Of a stretch of 48,600 nucleotides of DNA, positions 24,735 through 33,639 are shown in pieces. Both the position numbers and the translations under genes were made by a program. This stretch comes from Rhodospirillaceae bacterium. Its GTDB lineage: Bacteria; Pseudomonadota; Alphaproteobacteria; UBA8366. Numbering within the stretch: position 1 is the stretch's first letter; each line of letters begins with the position of its first letter. The stretch spans positions 1-48,600 of the forward strand of contig PAZH01000053.1 of the NCBI GenBank assembly GCA_002716125.1, written 5' to 3'. A model generated the notes under the pieces. It ran no database searches. It saw nothing but the letters and a program-made list of their open reading frames with translations, and was not told where the DNA came from.

Positions 24735-26093
24735 ATGAACGAGGCAGCCCCCATCGCTGAGAAGCGCACCAAAAAGGCCCCAAAGGACAAACGCATCGCC
24801 GTCATCGGCGCCGGCGCTTGCGGACTGTGCGCGGCGAAGTATCTGACGCAGGCCGGCTTGGACGTAACGATCTTCGAGATCGGCACACAGATCGGCGGCA
24901 TGTGGTGTTACGAGAACGACAATCAGCGCTCGTCCGCTTACCGCACCCTGCACATCAACACGTCGCGCGACGTCACCCGCTTCCACGATCTCGATTTCGA
25001 TCCGGACGTTCAGTTCTTTCCCGATCATCGGGATATGCACAAATATCTCATCAAGTACGCCCAGCATTTCGATATCGCGAAACGAATCCGCTACAACGCG
25101 CGGGTGAAGGATGTGCGCCCGCTCTTCGACCCAAAGTCGGAACCGCCCCTCTGGGCGCTCGAGTTCGAAGACGGAACTGTGGAAGAATTCGACGCGGTGA
25201 TCGCCGCCACGGGCCATCTCTCCGTGCCCATGCACGTGCCCATGTTCCAGGACGGTTTCAAAGGCGAGTACCTGCACGCACATTATTATCGCGAGCCGGA
25301 ACCCTATGTCGGGAAACGGATTTGCATCATTGGCGTCGGCAACTCCGCTTGCGATATCTCGGGCGACATCTGCGCGACCGCGAAACGCTGCGTGTTGGTT
25401 GCGCGGTCCGGTGTCCTCATCCTCCCGAAACTGCTGTTCGGCATGCCGTTCACCGATATTACGCGGAAAATTCAGCGACCTTGGATTCCGGGCGGCATTC
25501 GCCGCCGCGCGACGCGGTTTCTCACGTGGCTGGCGCATGGCAGCATGACCAAGCTCGGCTTCAAACCGATGGACAGCCGCGCGCACGTGACGAGTAACGG
25601 CACCATCGTCACCGACATCGCCTACAGCCGGATCGAGGTGAAACAGGGCATCGAGAAGATCGAAGGACAGACGATCCATTTCGTCGACGGGACGGCGGAG
25701 GAATTCGATACGTTGATCGCAGCAACGGGCTACCTAATCGATTTGCCGTTCATCTCCCGCGATATCGTTCCCTTGGACGACAACCGGCTCGACCTGTTCA
25801 AGCGGATGACCCGGCCCGACTGGCCGGGCCTATACCTGATGGGTTTCTTCAATCTCGATTCCGCCCTCAATATGGTCTACGAGTACCAAGCACGTTGGGT
25901 CCGCGATATCGAACTCGGCGAGGCGAAGATGCCTTCCGCCGTCGAGATGGAAGCGGATATCAAACGCAAGAGCGACTGGGTTAAGAAGTACTATCGTGAC
26001 TCCCCGCGTCATACGATCGAGGAAGAGCACGTGCCCTATATCCGAGAGCTGAAGAAATCGCTGAAAGCGATGCGGCGCGCCGCCGGGAATTGA
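24735..26093 (+). CDS. Flavin-containing monooxygenase (class B FMO)
   Basis: 452 residues from the ATG at 24735. FAD-binding GAGACG is at 25-30, the second Rossmann motif GVGNSA (NADPH) at 200-205, and the FMO signature FxGxxxHxxxY at 175-185 (FKGEYLHAHYY). An ATG-like motif AATGYLIDLP near residue 335 is also typical. FMOs use NADPH and oxygen to oxygenate nitrogen or sulfur atoms, or ketones; bacterial examples act on trimethylamine and similar compounds. The substrate cannot be told here. The protein ends with a basic helix. It is followed after 10 bases by the TauE-type exporter, which suggests one transcript. Confidence 0.92.
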   Translation: MNEAAPIAEKRTKKAPKDKRIAVIGAGACGLCAAKYLTQAGLDVTIFEIGTQIGGMWCYENDNQRSSAYRTLHINTSRDVTRFHDLDFDPDVQFFPDHRDMHKYLIKYAQHFDIAKRIRYNARVKDVRPLFDPKSEPPLWALEFEDGTVEEFDAVIAATGHLSVPMHVPMFQDGFKGEYLHAHYYREPEPYVGKRICIIGVGNSACDISGDICATAKRCVLVARSGVLILPKLLFGMPFTDITRKIQRPWIPGGIRRRATRFLTWLAHGSMTKLGFKPMDSRAHVTSNGTIVTDIAYSRIEVKQGIEKIEGQTIHFVDGTAEEFDTLIAATGYLIDLPFISRDIVPLDDNRLDLFKRMTRPDWPGLYLMGFFNLDSALNMVYEYQARWVRDIELGEAKMPSAVEMEADIKRKSDWVKKYYRDSPRHTIEEEHVPYIRELKKSLKAMRRAAGN

Positions 26094-26103
26094 AGCCGGC
26101 ACA

Positions 26104-26832
26104 TTGATTTCCTTCGACCCCATGCTGGGCTTCGCGCTCGGCGCCGTTTTTGTCGGCGGCCTTTCCCGTGGCTTTGCCGGCTTCGGCGCGGCGCTGATTA
26201 TCGTGCCGGCGCTGACCCTCGTTTACGGCCCTGTCCCGGCGGTCGTCCTCATGTCGCTGATCGAAGTACCCGGCGCTTTGCAACTCGCCCGAACGGCCGT
26301 CAGAGAGGCTGACTGGCGAAGTCTCGCACCTCTCTGTATCGCCGCTGCCGTCACCATCCCCATCGGGGCGTGGATGCTGGCGATCTTGGACGCGGATATC
26401 GTCCGTCGCTCGATCGCCGGGATGGTTGTCGTCTTCGGGGCCGTGATCGCGACCGGATGGCGATATAAGGGCGAAGTCACCAAAGCCATAAGCGCCGCCA
26501 TTGGGACGGTCGGCGGCTTCTGCAGTGGAATTGCCAGTCTCGGCGGGCCGCCTGTCGTAATGTTCCTGATTGCGAAAGGCAGCAACGCGGCGCAAACCCG
26601 GGCCGGTATCATTGCTTATTTCGGCCTGGCAATGGTTCTCCGCCTCGCCGCGTTCGGCGTTTATGATCTCTACAGTAAAGATGCTTTGTGGTTCAGCCTG
26701 CTTTTAGCACCGGTTTATATGAGCGGCATCTGGGTGGGCAGTCGATATTTCAAGGGCGTATCCGAGACCGTATTCCGGCGGGTTGTCGTCGCACTTGTTC
26801 TGATCATGGGTATGTTTGCGCTCCTCAAGTAA
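26104..26832 (+). CDS. TauE/SafE-family membrane exporter
   Basis: 242 residues from TTG 26104; an ATG at 26122 would remove six residues and is also possible. About seven hydrophobic helices are visible. The N-terminal GLSRGFAGFGAALIIVPAL and the internal repeat copy GFCSGIASLGGPPVVMFL are the hallmarks of the TauE/SafE (DUF81) family, whose members export sulfite, sulfoacetate and other organosulfur anions. It is immediately downstream of the flavin monooxygenase and 72 bp upstream of two TauD-type dioxygenases. A TauE-type exporter beside TauD-type enzymes hints at organosulfonate metabolism, where sulfite must be removed, but this is inference. Confidence 0.9.
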   Translation: MISFDPMLGFALGAVFVGGLSRGFAGFGAALIIVPALTLVYGPVPAVVLMSLIEVPGALQLARTAVREADWRSLAPLCIAAAVTIPIGAWMLAILDADIVRRSIAGMVVVFGAVIATGWRYKGEVTKAISAAIGTVGGFCSGIASLGGPPVVMFLIAKGSNAAQTRAGIIAYFGLAMVLRLAAFGVYDLYSKDALWFSLLLAPVYMSGIWVGSRYFKGVSETVFRRVVVALVLIMGMFALLK

Positions 26833-26904
26833 ACCGCCCCCTGCCCTCCGCGTTGACTTCGTACCGAAACCGAACAACTCAAACGAAAGCGGCGGAGAAT
26901 CGGT

Positions 26905-27753
26905 ATGGCGTTCGAAGTGAAGCAACTCAACGACGCGCTCGGGGCGGAAATCCTCGGCCTCGACCTGTCCGCACCGATCGATGATGAAACCTTCGCAGCC
27001 GTGCATCGCGCGCATCTCGACCACCTTGTCTTGGTGTTTCGAAATCAAAGCCTGACACCGGAACGTCAGATCGAATTCTCGAAACGCTTCGGCCCGCTCG
27101 ACCGCCACCCTGCGGAGGACGCGACATTATCGGACCATCCCGAGATTCTCCTGGTATCCACGCGCAAGCGGAACGGTCAGTATATCGGCCTACCTGATGC
27201 TGGACCGATGTGGCATTCCGATATTTCCTACAAAAAGGAAACGTCACTTGGTTCGATGTTGTACGCGATCGAAGTTCCGGACCGGGGCGGCGCTACGGGA
27301 TTTGCGAACATGTACGCCGCCTACGATTCACTGCCAACGCATTTAAAGAACGCCGTCAAAGGCCGGCGCGGCCTTTTTCTAGCCGGTCGAAACAACGCGA
27401 AGCGCGACTTTAAGAAACGCCTGACAGAAGAGCAAAAAGCGGCAACACCGCCGGTCCTGCATCCCATCGTCCGCACACATCCGGAAACCGGCCGAAAGTC
27501 GATCTTTGCGAATCCTCAGCATACGATTTCGATCGAAGGTTATGACGAAGCGGAAGCCGAAGAAATTCTATCCGCTATCTTCGAACACTGTTTTCAGTCG
27601 AGCCATACCTATCATCACGAATGGCGCGTCGGCGACCTCACGTTTTGGGACAATCGTTGCGTCGCGCATATCGCGGACCATTCGCGCCTCGACGACACAA
27701 CATACATTCGACACTTACACCGGACGTCCATCAAGGGCGATGTCCCGTTCTGA
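26905..27753 (+). CDS. TauD/TfdA-family 2-oxoglutarate-dependent dioxygenase (first of two)
   Basis: 282 residues. The Fe(II) facial triad is visible: His104 and Asp106 in MWHSDISY and the distal His255 in WDNRCVAHIADH, followed by the 2-oxoglutarate-binding Arg in LHRTSIKG (Arg273). The N-terminal GAEILGLDLS is typical. The family couples oxidative decarboxylation of 2-oxoglutarate to hydroxylation of substrates such as taurine, alkylsulfates or phenoxyacetates. The ribosome site GGCGGAG precedes ATG 26905. Its TGA overlaps the ATG of the next dioxygenase by one base (TGATG), so the two are translationally coupled. Confidence 0.93.
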   Translation: MAFEVKQLNDALGAEILGLDLSAPIDDETFAAVHRAHLDHLVLVFRNQSLTPERQIEFSKRFGPLDRHPAEDATLSDHPEILLVSTRKRNGQYIGLPDAGPMWHSDISYKKETSLGSMLYAIEVPDRGGATGFANMYAAYDSLPTHLKNAVKGRRGLFLAGRNNAKRDFKKRLTEEQKAATPPVLHPIVRTHPETGRKSIFANPQHTISIEGYDEAEAEEILSAIFEHCFQSSHTYHHEWRVGDLTFWDNRCVAHIADHSRLDDTTYIRHLHRTSIKGDVPF

Positions 27754-28604
27754 TGGCGTTTCATGTTGAATACGCCGACGCACCCATCGGTGCCGTTTGT
27801 CGAGGCCTTAACTTGGCCGATATCGACGGAAACGACTTCGAACGCCTATCGGATGTCTTTGACAAGCGTTCGGTCCTTTGTATCCGCGATCAGGACTTGA
27901 GCGAAGAGCAATATATCGGCTTCGCAAAACGCTTTGGCGCGGTCGAACAACTTTATATGTCCGACTACGCCCACCCGGAACATCCGGAGATACTGATCGT
28001 CTCAAACATCAAGAAAGACGGAAAAGACATCGGACATGCCGATGCGGGCCGCGTGTGGCACACGGACATGTCATTCACCGAGACACCGCCACGCGCAACG
28101 ATGTTACATGCCCGCGAACTGCCGGTCAGAGACGGTATCATCTTGGGCGATACACATTTCTCGAGCACCGCCGATGCCTATGACTCCCTCTCGGATGAGC
28201 AAAAACGGAAACTCGAGAATCTTCAAGTGGTCCATGACGTCTTCGGGCGACGCAAGAAGACGCAGTCGCACACCCATCAAGACGATTTGCGCAAGCAGCA
28301 GCCAAAGGTCACGCATCCTTTCGTGCGAGTCCATCCGCGAACGGGTCGCAAATGCCTTTATGTCAGCGCCGGCGAGTGCGTTGCGATCCCCGGCGTGCCG
28401 GAAGCGGAAGCCCTTAAACTCATCGAGGAAATGGCTGCACTCATCCCGCAGAAACAGTTCCACTTCACACACAAATGGCAGGCGGGGGACGTGCTCGTCT
28501 GGGACAATTGCGCCGTACAACACCTTGCCAGTTTCGATTATAGATGGCCTGAAGAACGCCGCCTCATGTGGCGGATTACAGTCGACCCCATCGCAACGGT
28601 GTGA
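27753..28604 (+). CDS. TauD/TfdA-family 2-oxoglutarate-dependent dioxygenase (second of two)
   Basis: 283 residues from the ATG that overlaps the previous stop. The metal ligands are His103 and Asp105 in VWHTDMSF and His257 in WDNCAVQHLA; the co-substrate Arg is in MWRITV near residue 274. The central His/Gln/Lys-rich insert (RRKKTQSHTHQDDLRKQQ, 166-183) differs from the upstream copy. The two enzymes are similar in layout but clearly diverged, so this is an old duplication or recruitment with separate substrates, or possibly a heteromer. The coupling fixes a joint expression ratio. Function by family: oxygenation with 2-oxoglutarate and Fe(II). Confidence 0.93.
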   Translation: MAFHVEYADAPIGAVCRGLNLADIDGNDFERLSDVFDKRSVLCIRDQDLSEEQYIGFAKRFGAVEQLYMSDYAHPEHPEILIVSNIKKDGKDIGHADAGRVWHTDMSFTETPPRATMLHARELPVRDGIILGDTHFSSTADAYDSLSDEQKRKLENLQVVHDVFGRRKKTQSHTHQDDLRKQQPKVTHPFVRVHPRTGRKCLYVSAGECVAIPGVPEAEALKLIEEMAALIPQKQFHFTHKWQAGDVLVWDNCAVQHLASFDYRWPEERRLMWRITVDPIATV

Positions 28605-28694
28605 ACATAAGCGAGACAGTTCTCGATTTACCCCTAACGATTTCTCGATATTCTAGCGGTAACAAATCAAATCTAATCTTGAGGGAGCGAGCCG

Positions 28695-29102
28695 ATGCCT
28701 ACGATTTCTGGAAAATGCCTTTGCGGGAATATCAGCTATCGCGCAGACACGGAAATTAAAATGATGGCGAATTGTCATTGTGTCGATTGCCGGACGGCAA
28801 CCGGCGCAGTCTTTGGGACACTGCTATTCATCGCCGAAGACGACTTGGAGATCAGTGGCACGCCGCGCGTTTTCAAACATACGTCCGACAGCGGGTCTGC
28901 CATGGAGAAACATTTTTGCCCGGACTGTGGGACGCAGTTGTTCGGCAAAAATTCGAACCGCCCGGGCGTCTACAGCGTCCGTGCCGGCCATGTCGTACAA
29001 ACCGATCTGATACAGCCGGGGGTCAACGTTTATATGAGCAGCAAGATTCCCTCGACGCCCGTCGACCCTGAACTTAAAGGTTTCGACAAGATGCCCGGCT
29101 GA
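28695..29102 (+). CDS. GFA-family (CENP-V/GFA domain) zinc protein
   Basis: 135 residues. The zinc ligands of the GFA fold are all present: Cys8 and Cys10 (GKCLCGN), Cys27, Cys29 and Cys32 (CHCVDC), Cys75 and Cys78 (FCPDCGTQLF). The family is named for glutathione-dependent formaldehyde-activating enzyme, but most members have no proven activity. The ribosome site GAGGGAG precedes ATG 28695 in a 90-bp AT-rich gap that probably holds its own promoter. It converges with the first CDP-alcohol phosphatidyltransferase gene, with eight bases between them. Confidence 0.93.
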   Translation: MPTISGKCLCGNISYRADTEIKMMANCHCVDCRTATGAVFGTLLFIAEDDLEISGTPRVFKHTSDSGSAMEKHFCPDCGTQLFGKNSNRPGVYSVRAGHVVQTDLIQPGVNVYMSSKIPSTPVDPELKGFDKMPG

Positions 29103-29110
29103 CGACCGGT

Positions 29111-29815
29111 CTAAGTGTGCCAACCGCGCGCGCGTTTGAAGAGATCGGTGATCCAGTAAGCTTGTGCGCCGATGGCGCCAAGCGGCAGCAATATCCACAA
29201 AACGTCGAATAGAGCGAGGCCGAGAACGATCAAACAGAAATCGGCTCGACTGAGCTTATGGAATATGTATATCAACCAGTCGGTGACGTCTTCCGGTTTG
29301 CGGACATCCGTTGCTTCTTCTTCCCGCGTCTTGGACTCGGGATCGTCTTTGGCGCGGGCATACAAGACAATATCGATGATATAATCGATCGTCGCACCCA
29401 CGGCCGCCGCACCCCCCAGCCACATCCATAGCGTATCGCCGGTCGTCTGCCAGGTGCCGTAACCAAGCGCCGCGAAGAACGCGCTATCGACAAGCCAATC
29501 GACAAAATCGTCAAAGTGCGCGCCCCATTCCGACGACATCGCTTTTAGACGGGCTATCTCGCCGTCGCAGTTGTCGAGCGTATAACAAGCCATCAACCAG
29601 AATCCGCCCCAAATATGCGACGACCATGTCCCCTGCGCGAAACACCAAGCACCGACGAGGCCCGCGATCATGCTAAGTCCCGTCACTTGATTGGGCGAAA
29701 TTGGCAGTCGATAAATTATATGCGTTAGAGGATAGGAGAGCTGTCGCGTGACCGGAAGCCATTGGCGCGGCCTGGTCAGGGTATAAGACCCGTCCGGACT
29801 GGTGAGGGGGGCCAT
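29111..29815 (-). CDS. CDP-alcohol phosphatidyltransferase family protein (upstream flank of hopanoid genes)
   Basis: 234 residues from the ATG at 29815; the frame is open to 29878, but MAPLTSPDG is a reasonable start. The complete family motif D-x2-DG-x2-AR-x8-G-x3-D-x3-D is seen: Asp81, Asp84-Gly85, Ala88-Arg89, Gly98, Asp102, Asp106. Several transmembrane helices flank it (about 45-60, 68-80, 112-135, 185-225). Enzymes of this group transfer a phosphoalcohol from a CDP-activated donor to an acceptor alcohol at the membrane (phosphatidylglycerophosphate, phosphatidylinositol and related lipids); the substrate here is unknown. It is divergent from hpnL across 120 bp, and a second member of the family closes the cluster at 34484. 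Confidence 0.9.
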   Translation of the reverse strand: MAPLTSPDGSYTLTRPRQWLPVTRQLSYPLTHIIYRLPISPNQVTGLSMIAGLVGAWCFAQGTWSSHIWGGFWLMACYTLDNCDGEIARLKAMSSEWGAHFDDFVDWLVDSAFFAALGYGTWQTTGDTLWMWLGGAAAVGATIDYIIDIVLYARAKDDPESKTREEEATDVRKPEDVTDWLIYIFHKLSRADFCLIVLGLALFDVLWILLPLGAIGAQAYWITDLFKRARGWHT

Positions 29816-29935
29816 GGCAAGCACCTGATTCCGAGGTTGCAGTTGGCTTTCTCTAGGCCCGACACCACAGGCTTGCAAGGATGTACTGAAAAGTTTGTGG
29901 AACCAAACGCCGCTCAGCCGTATAAGGGCGATTCC

Positions 29936-30934
29936 ATGCGTGTCGCTTCATACATAGGCCTTGTCGTCGGTCTCACGATCTTTGTCGGATTGGTCATCTG
30001 GCAAGGCATCGGAGACTTATTGGACCTCCTCCTTTCGTCGGGTTGGGCGCTCCTGCTGGTACCCGTCGCTTGGTTCCCGACGGTCCTCATGAACGCACGC
30101 TGCTGGCAGCTCCTGTTTTCGCCGCCTCACGGACCAAACTTCGGACAAGCCTTTTACGCGCAGTGGATGGGCCGCGCCGTTAATACGCTTTTGCCAGTGG
30201 CTTCAATTGGCGGCGAGATCGTCAAAGCGCGGGTCCTGGTGCTGTGGGGTATCGACGGTAAACACTCCAGCGCCTCCGCGGTGGTCGACAAGACCGTCCA
30301 AGCACTGACGACAATCGTTTGGGGCGTCATTGGTATCAGCTTACTGGCGGCCATGTCCCTCGACGACGAACTCGCTCTCTATTCCGCGCTCGGACTTGCA
30401 ATACTCGCAGCCGGTATCGCGGGCTTCTTGGTCGTACAAAAGGCCGGTGTTTTCGGGCTCTTGGTCAAATCCGCGAAGATGGTGACCAGTTCCGAAAGAA
30501 TCGAGAGTTTGGTCGGGACCGCCGATGAAGTGGACGGGGCTGTCCGCGCGCTTTACCGAGACCGCGGACGCGTGTTGCGGGCCGGCACATGGCGGCTGAG
30601 CGCTCTTATACTTCAGACCGGTGAAGTTTGGCTGGCGGCCTACTTACTTGGATTTCCGATCGGCATCCTCGAAGCGATTATGCTGAAGAGCCTATCCAGC
30701 ACCCTCAGCGACGCGGCCTTTGTGATTCCGAACAGCTACGGCGTACAAGAAGGCGCCTTCATCGTACTCGGCGCGCTTGTCGGCCTGGGACCAGAACCGG
30801 CCCTTGCCATCTCTCTTGCTATTCGCATTCGAGAAGTCCTCATCGACGTGCCTGGCCTAATCATGTGGCAGCACACGGAAGGACGCGCCCTAATCAAAAG
30901 TCGGAATAAACGTTTGGATGATGAATCGGCCTAA
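29936..30934 (+). CDS. hpnL: HpnL-type membrane protein (lysylphosphatidylglycerol synthase TM family)
   Basis: 332 residues from the ATG at 29936, with AAGGGCG upstream; the frame extends to 29762 but overlaps the divergent gene. The protein is almost wholly hydrophobic with seven to eight helices. Landmarks of the family are NTLLPVASIGGEIVKARVL (about 81-99) and the later SLSDAAFVIPNSYGVQEGAF. This is the flippase-like membrane region found in LPG synthase (MprF) and in HpnL, a protein repeatedly encoded with hopanoid genes and thought to help move or anchor lipid. The neighbours hpnI, hpnJ and hpnK support HpnL over other members. Biochemical function is unproven. Confidence 0.85.
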   Translation: MRVASYIGLVVGLTIFVGLVIWQGIGDLLDLLLSSGWALLLVPVAWFPTVLMNARCWQLLFSPPHGPNFGQAFYAQWMGRAVNTLLPVASIGGEIVKARVLVLWGIDGKHSSASAVVDKTVQALTTIVWGVIGISLLAAMSLDDELALYSALGLAILAAGIAGFLVVQKAGVFGLLVKSAKMVTSSERIESLVGTADEVDGAVRALYRDRGRVLRAGTWRLSALILQTGEVWLAAYLLGFPIGILEAIMLKSLSSTLSDAAFVIPNSYGVQEGAFIVLGALVGLGPEPALAISLAIRIREVLIDVPGLIMWQHTEGRALIKSRNKRLDDESA

Positions 30935-31031
30935 ATTGGCCGAAATATTAATGGTCCGGACATGGTTGTGCCGCGCTTCGATACGGTTTAGAGATATTCG
31001 CCGCCTAGGGTTAGTGGATTCTATAGTTTAA

Positions 31032-32186
31032 ATGCTGGACGCAATTTTGCTTTTCCCGGCCGTTTTAGCCGGGCTTTCATTTGCCTATGTCGGCATTTGC
31101 ATTGCCGCGTTGCTGCGCTTCCGCGCGCGCATCCGGAATGTGAAAGAGAGCGAATTCAGACCGCCGATAACGATCCTCAAGCCTATCTGCGGTATGGAAA
31201 CTAACCTAGAAGCGAACCTCCGCTCTTTTTGCCGGCAGGACTACGAAGATTTCCAAATCGTATTCGGCGTACATGACAACCAAGACGCGGCGATCCCTAC
31301 CATACGCCGCCTCATTGAAGAACATCCGGAACTGGATCTTTCGCTCGTTGTCGACGACCGGATCATCGGCTCGAACTATAAAGTCAGCAATTTGGCGAAT
31401 ATGTTCGATAACGCGCGCCATGACATCATTGTCATCGCGGATAGCGACATGCGCGTTTGCCGGGATTATTTGAAAACAGTCGCACTGCCGTTTGCCGATC
31501 CCGAAGTGGGTGCCGCAACATGCGTTTATTCCGGCCGCGCGACGGGGCGTCTGTCGTCGCGCCTCGGCGCCATGTTCGTAAACGACTGGTTCTTGCCTTC
31601 GGCACTAATCCCGGGCGTCTTCGGTCGTCTCACCTATTGTTTCGGCGCAACGATGGCTATTCGTCGTTCGAATTTGATCAAATTCGGTGCCTTTGACGCG
31701 TTGGCCAACGTTTTAGCGGACGATTTCATGCTCGGACGCCTTGTGCACGAGCAAGGCAATCGGGTTGCTCTCGTTCCGTACATTGTCGAAAACGTTATAG
31801 AAGATCCGAGCTTGAAGGCATTGTTCCTTCACGAATTGCGTTGGGCGCGCACCATCCGCTCAGTCGAGCCGCTCGGCTACGCCGCATCGGCTGTGACGGA
31901 ATTGATCCCGATCGCAGCACTTGGATCCGCTGGCCTCTTCTTGTCGACCGGATCAGTTCTATACGCGGCCGGTCTTTTTGCAGCCGCGGCGGTCTTGCGC
32001 TTAGCACTGCATTACACTATCTCCTCGACAGTTCCGGGACGCGGCACGGCATCACCATTATTGGTACCCTAGCGCGACTTGCTGTCACCCATCGTGCGGT
32101 GTGCAAGCTATTTTGGCCGGAAAGTGACGTGGCGGGAGCGCGATTTCGTGATTGAATCCGACGTGCGCCGAGAACCGGCGGAATAA
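31032..32186 (+). CDS. hpnI: Hopanoid glycosyltransferase HpnI, with an in-frame TAG 38 codons before the natural end
   Basis: This is a family 21-like membrane glycosyltransferase, similar to ceramide glucosyltransferase. After an N-terminal membrane helix comes TILKPICGMETNLEANL, the DxD-type IADSDM (Asp137, Asp139), ADDFMLG and the acceptor-side motif HELRWART, the D1-D2-D3-(Q/R)xxRW pattern. Hydrophobic helices follow to about residue 335. The frame reads 346 residues, then TAG at 32070-32072, then RDLLSPIVRCASYFGRKV and further to TAA at 32184-32186. That tail (RDLLS, FGRxVxWRxRDF) is the normal HpnI C-terminus, so a single codon in VPxRDLLS has become TAG. HpnI adds N-acetylglucosamine to bacteriohopanetetrol. 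The truncated form keeps the catalytic motifs but loses the cytoplasmic tail. Confidence 0.88.
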
Positions 32187-32211
32187 TGACCGCCGACCCT
32201 GGAGAATGAGT

Positions 32212-33639
32212 ATGAAGAAAACACTGTTTCTCAGTCCACCAACCTTCGACGGTTACGACGGTGGTGCCGGTTCCCGATACCAGTGCAAACGGGAAGTCAA
32301 ATCTTTCTGGTATCCGACATGGCTGGCACAGTTGTCCGCGTTGGTTCCGGACAGCAAACTCATCGACGCGCCGGCACGCGGCCTCGGGCTTAACGATTTG
32401 CTACCGATGGCGGGCGACTACGAGTTCCTCGTCCTCTATACGAGCACACCGTCTTTCGAGAATGACGTCAAAGTCGCGGAAGCATTTAAGGAAGAGAATC
32501 CAGCGCTGCTGATCGGCTTCTGTGGGGCACACGTCGCCGTCAACAACGAAGCGGCGATCCAAGCGTCTCCCGTCATCGATTTTGTCTGCGACAACGAATT
32601 CGATTTTACGATCCAAGAGATCGCCGAGGGCAAAGCCCTTGAAGAGGTCGTCGGTATCACCATCATGAAGGACGGTGCAGCACACTTCACCGGCCCGCGT
32701 CCGATTATTGAAGACATGGACTCCCTGCCTTGGGTCACCGAGGTCTATAAGCGAGACTTGGTGACGACAGATTATTACAACGGCTATATGCTTCACCCTT
32801 ACATGTCGCTCTACACAGGCCGCGGCTGTAAGTCCCGTTGCACCTTCTGCCTATGGCCGCAGACGATCTCGGGTCATAATTACCGTTTCCGCTCGATCGA
32901 AAACGTCGCCGCGGAAATCGCTTGGGCGCGCGACAATTTCCCGGAAATCAAAGAGTTCTTCTTCGATGACGACACTTTGACGGACAATAAGGAAAACGTC
33001 GAAGCGTTGGCGCGCGAATTGGGCAAGCTCGGGGTCACATGGTCGTGCAACGCAAAAGCCAATGTGCCTTACGAGACACTCAAGATCATGAAAGACAACG
33101 GCTTGCGCCTTCTCCTCGTCGGCTATGAGTCCGGTAATCAGAAAATCCTCCACAACATTAAAAAGGGTATTCTGGTCGAGAAGGCGAAGCAGTTTACCAA
33201 GGATTGCCACGAACTCGGCATCGTCATTCACGGCACTTTCATTATGGGGCTTCCCGGCGAGACGCGTGAGACCATCGAAGAGACGATCCAATACGCACAA
33301 GAACTCAACCCGAAAACCATTCAGGTTTCCCTGCCGGCGGCCTACCCCGGCACATTCCTCTACAATCAAGCGATGGAGAACGGCTGGTTGTTGACAGAGA
33401 ATGGCGACCGGCTCGTCAGCGCCGACGGCGTCCAGAATAGCGTGCTTGAGTACCCGCATCTCAGCAGCGCCGAAATCTTCGAAGCAGTCGATACGTTCTA
33501 TAAGCGGTTCTATTTCCGACCCTCGAAGATGGCCGCCCTTTTCTATGAGATGTGTAAGGATTGGAACGTCATGAAGCGGCAATTGCGCGAAGGCGTGGAA
33601 TTTTTCCGCTTCCTCTGGGGACGGGAGAATACCGCCTGA
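32212..33639 (+). CDS. hpnJ: Hopanoid radical SAM protein HpnJ
   Basis: 475 residues from the ATG at 32212, seven bases after GGAG (32201-32204); the ATG at 32206 is too close to that site. An N-terminal cobalamin-binding-like domain (about 1-165) precedes a radical SAM domain with the cluster motif C-x3-C-x2-C at Cys206, Cys210 and Cys213 (GCKSRCTFC). FFDDDTLTD and VGYESGNQKIL are typical of the B12-type radical SAM group. HpnJ contracts the amino sugar of glucosaminyl-bacteriohopanetetrol into the cyclitol ether, after HpnI and HpnK have acted. The stop overlaps the start of hpnK. Confidence 0.93.
   Translation: MKKTLFLSPPTFDGYDGGAGSRYQCKREVKSFWYPTWLAQLSALVPDSKLIDAPARGLGLNDLLPMAGDYEFLVLYTSTPSFENDVKVAEAFKEENPALLIGFCGAHVAVNNEAAIQASPVIDFVCDNEFDFTIQEIAEGKALEEVVGITIMKDGAAHFTGPRPIIEDMDSLPWVTEVYKRDLVTTDYYNGYMLHPYMSLYTGRGCKSRCTFCLWPQTISGHNYRFRSIENVAAEIAWARDNFPEIKEFFFDDDTLTDNKENVEALARELGKLGVTWSCNAKANVPYETLKIMKDNGLRLLLVGYESGNQKILHNIKKGILVEKAKQFTKDCHELGIVIHGTFIMGLPGETRETIEETIQYAQELNPKTIQVSLPAAYPGTFLYNQAMENGWLLTENGDRLVSADGVQNSVLEYPHLSSAEIFEAVDTFYKRFYFRPSKMAALFYEMCKDWNVMKRQLREGVEFFRFLWGRENTA

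Noticed and set aside
33561..33635. TTG 33561 as the start of hpnK
   Set aside because: It would overlap hpnJ by 79 bases, add a non-family leader and has no ribosome site; the family sequence starts at 33636.
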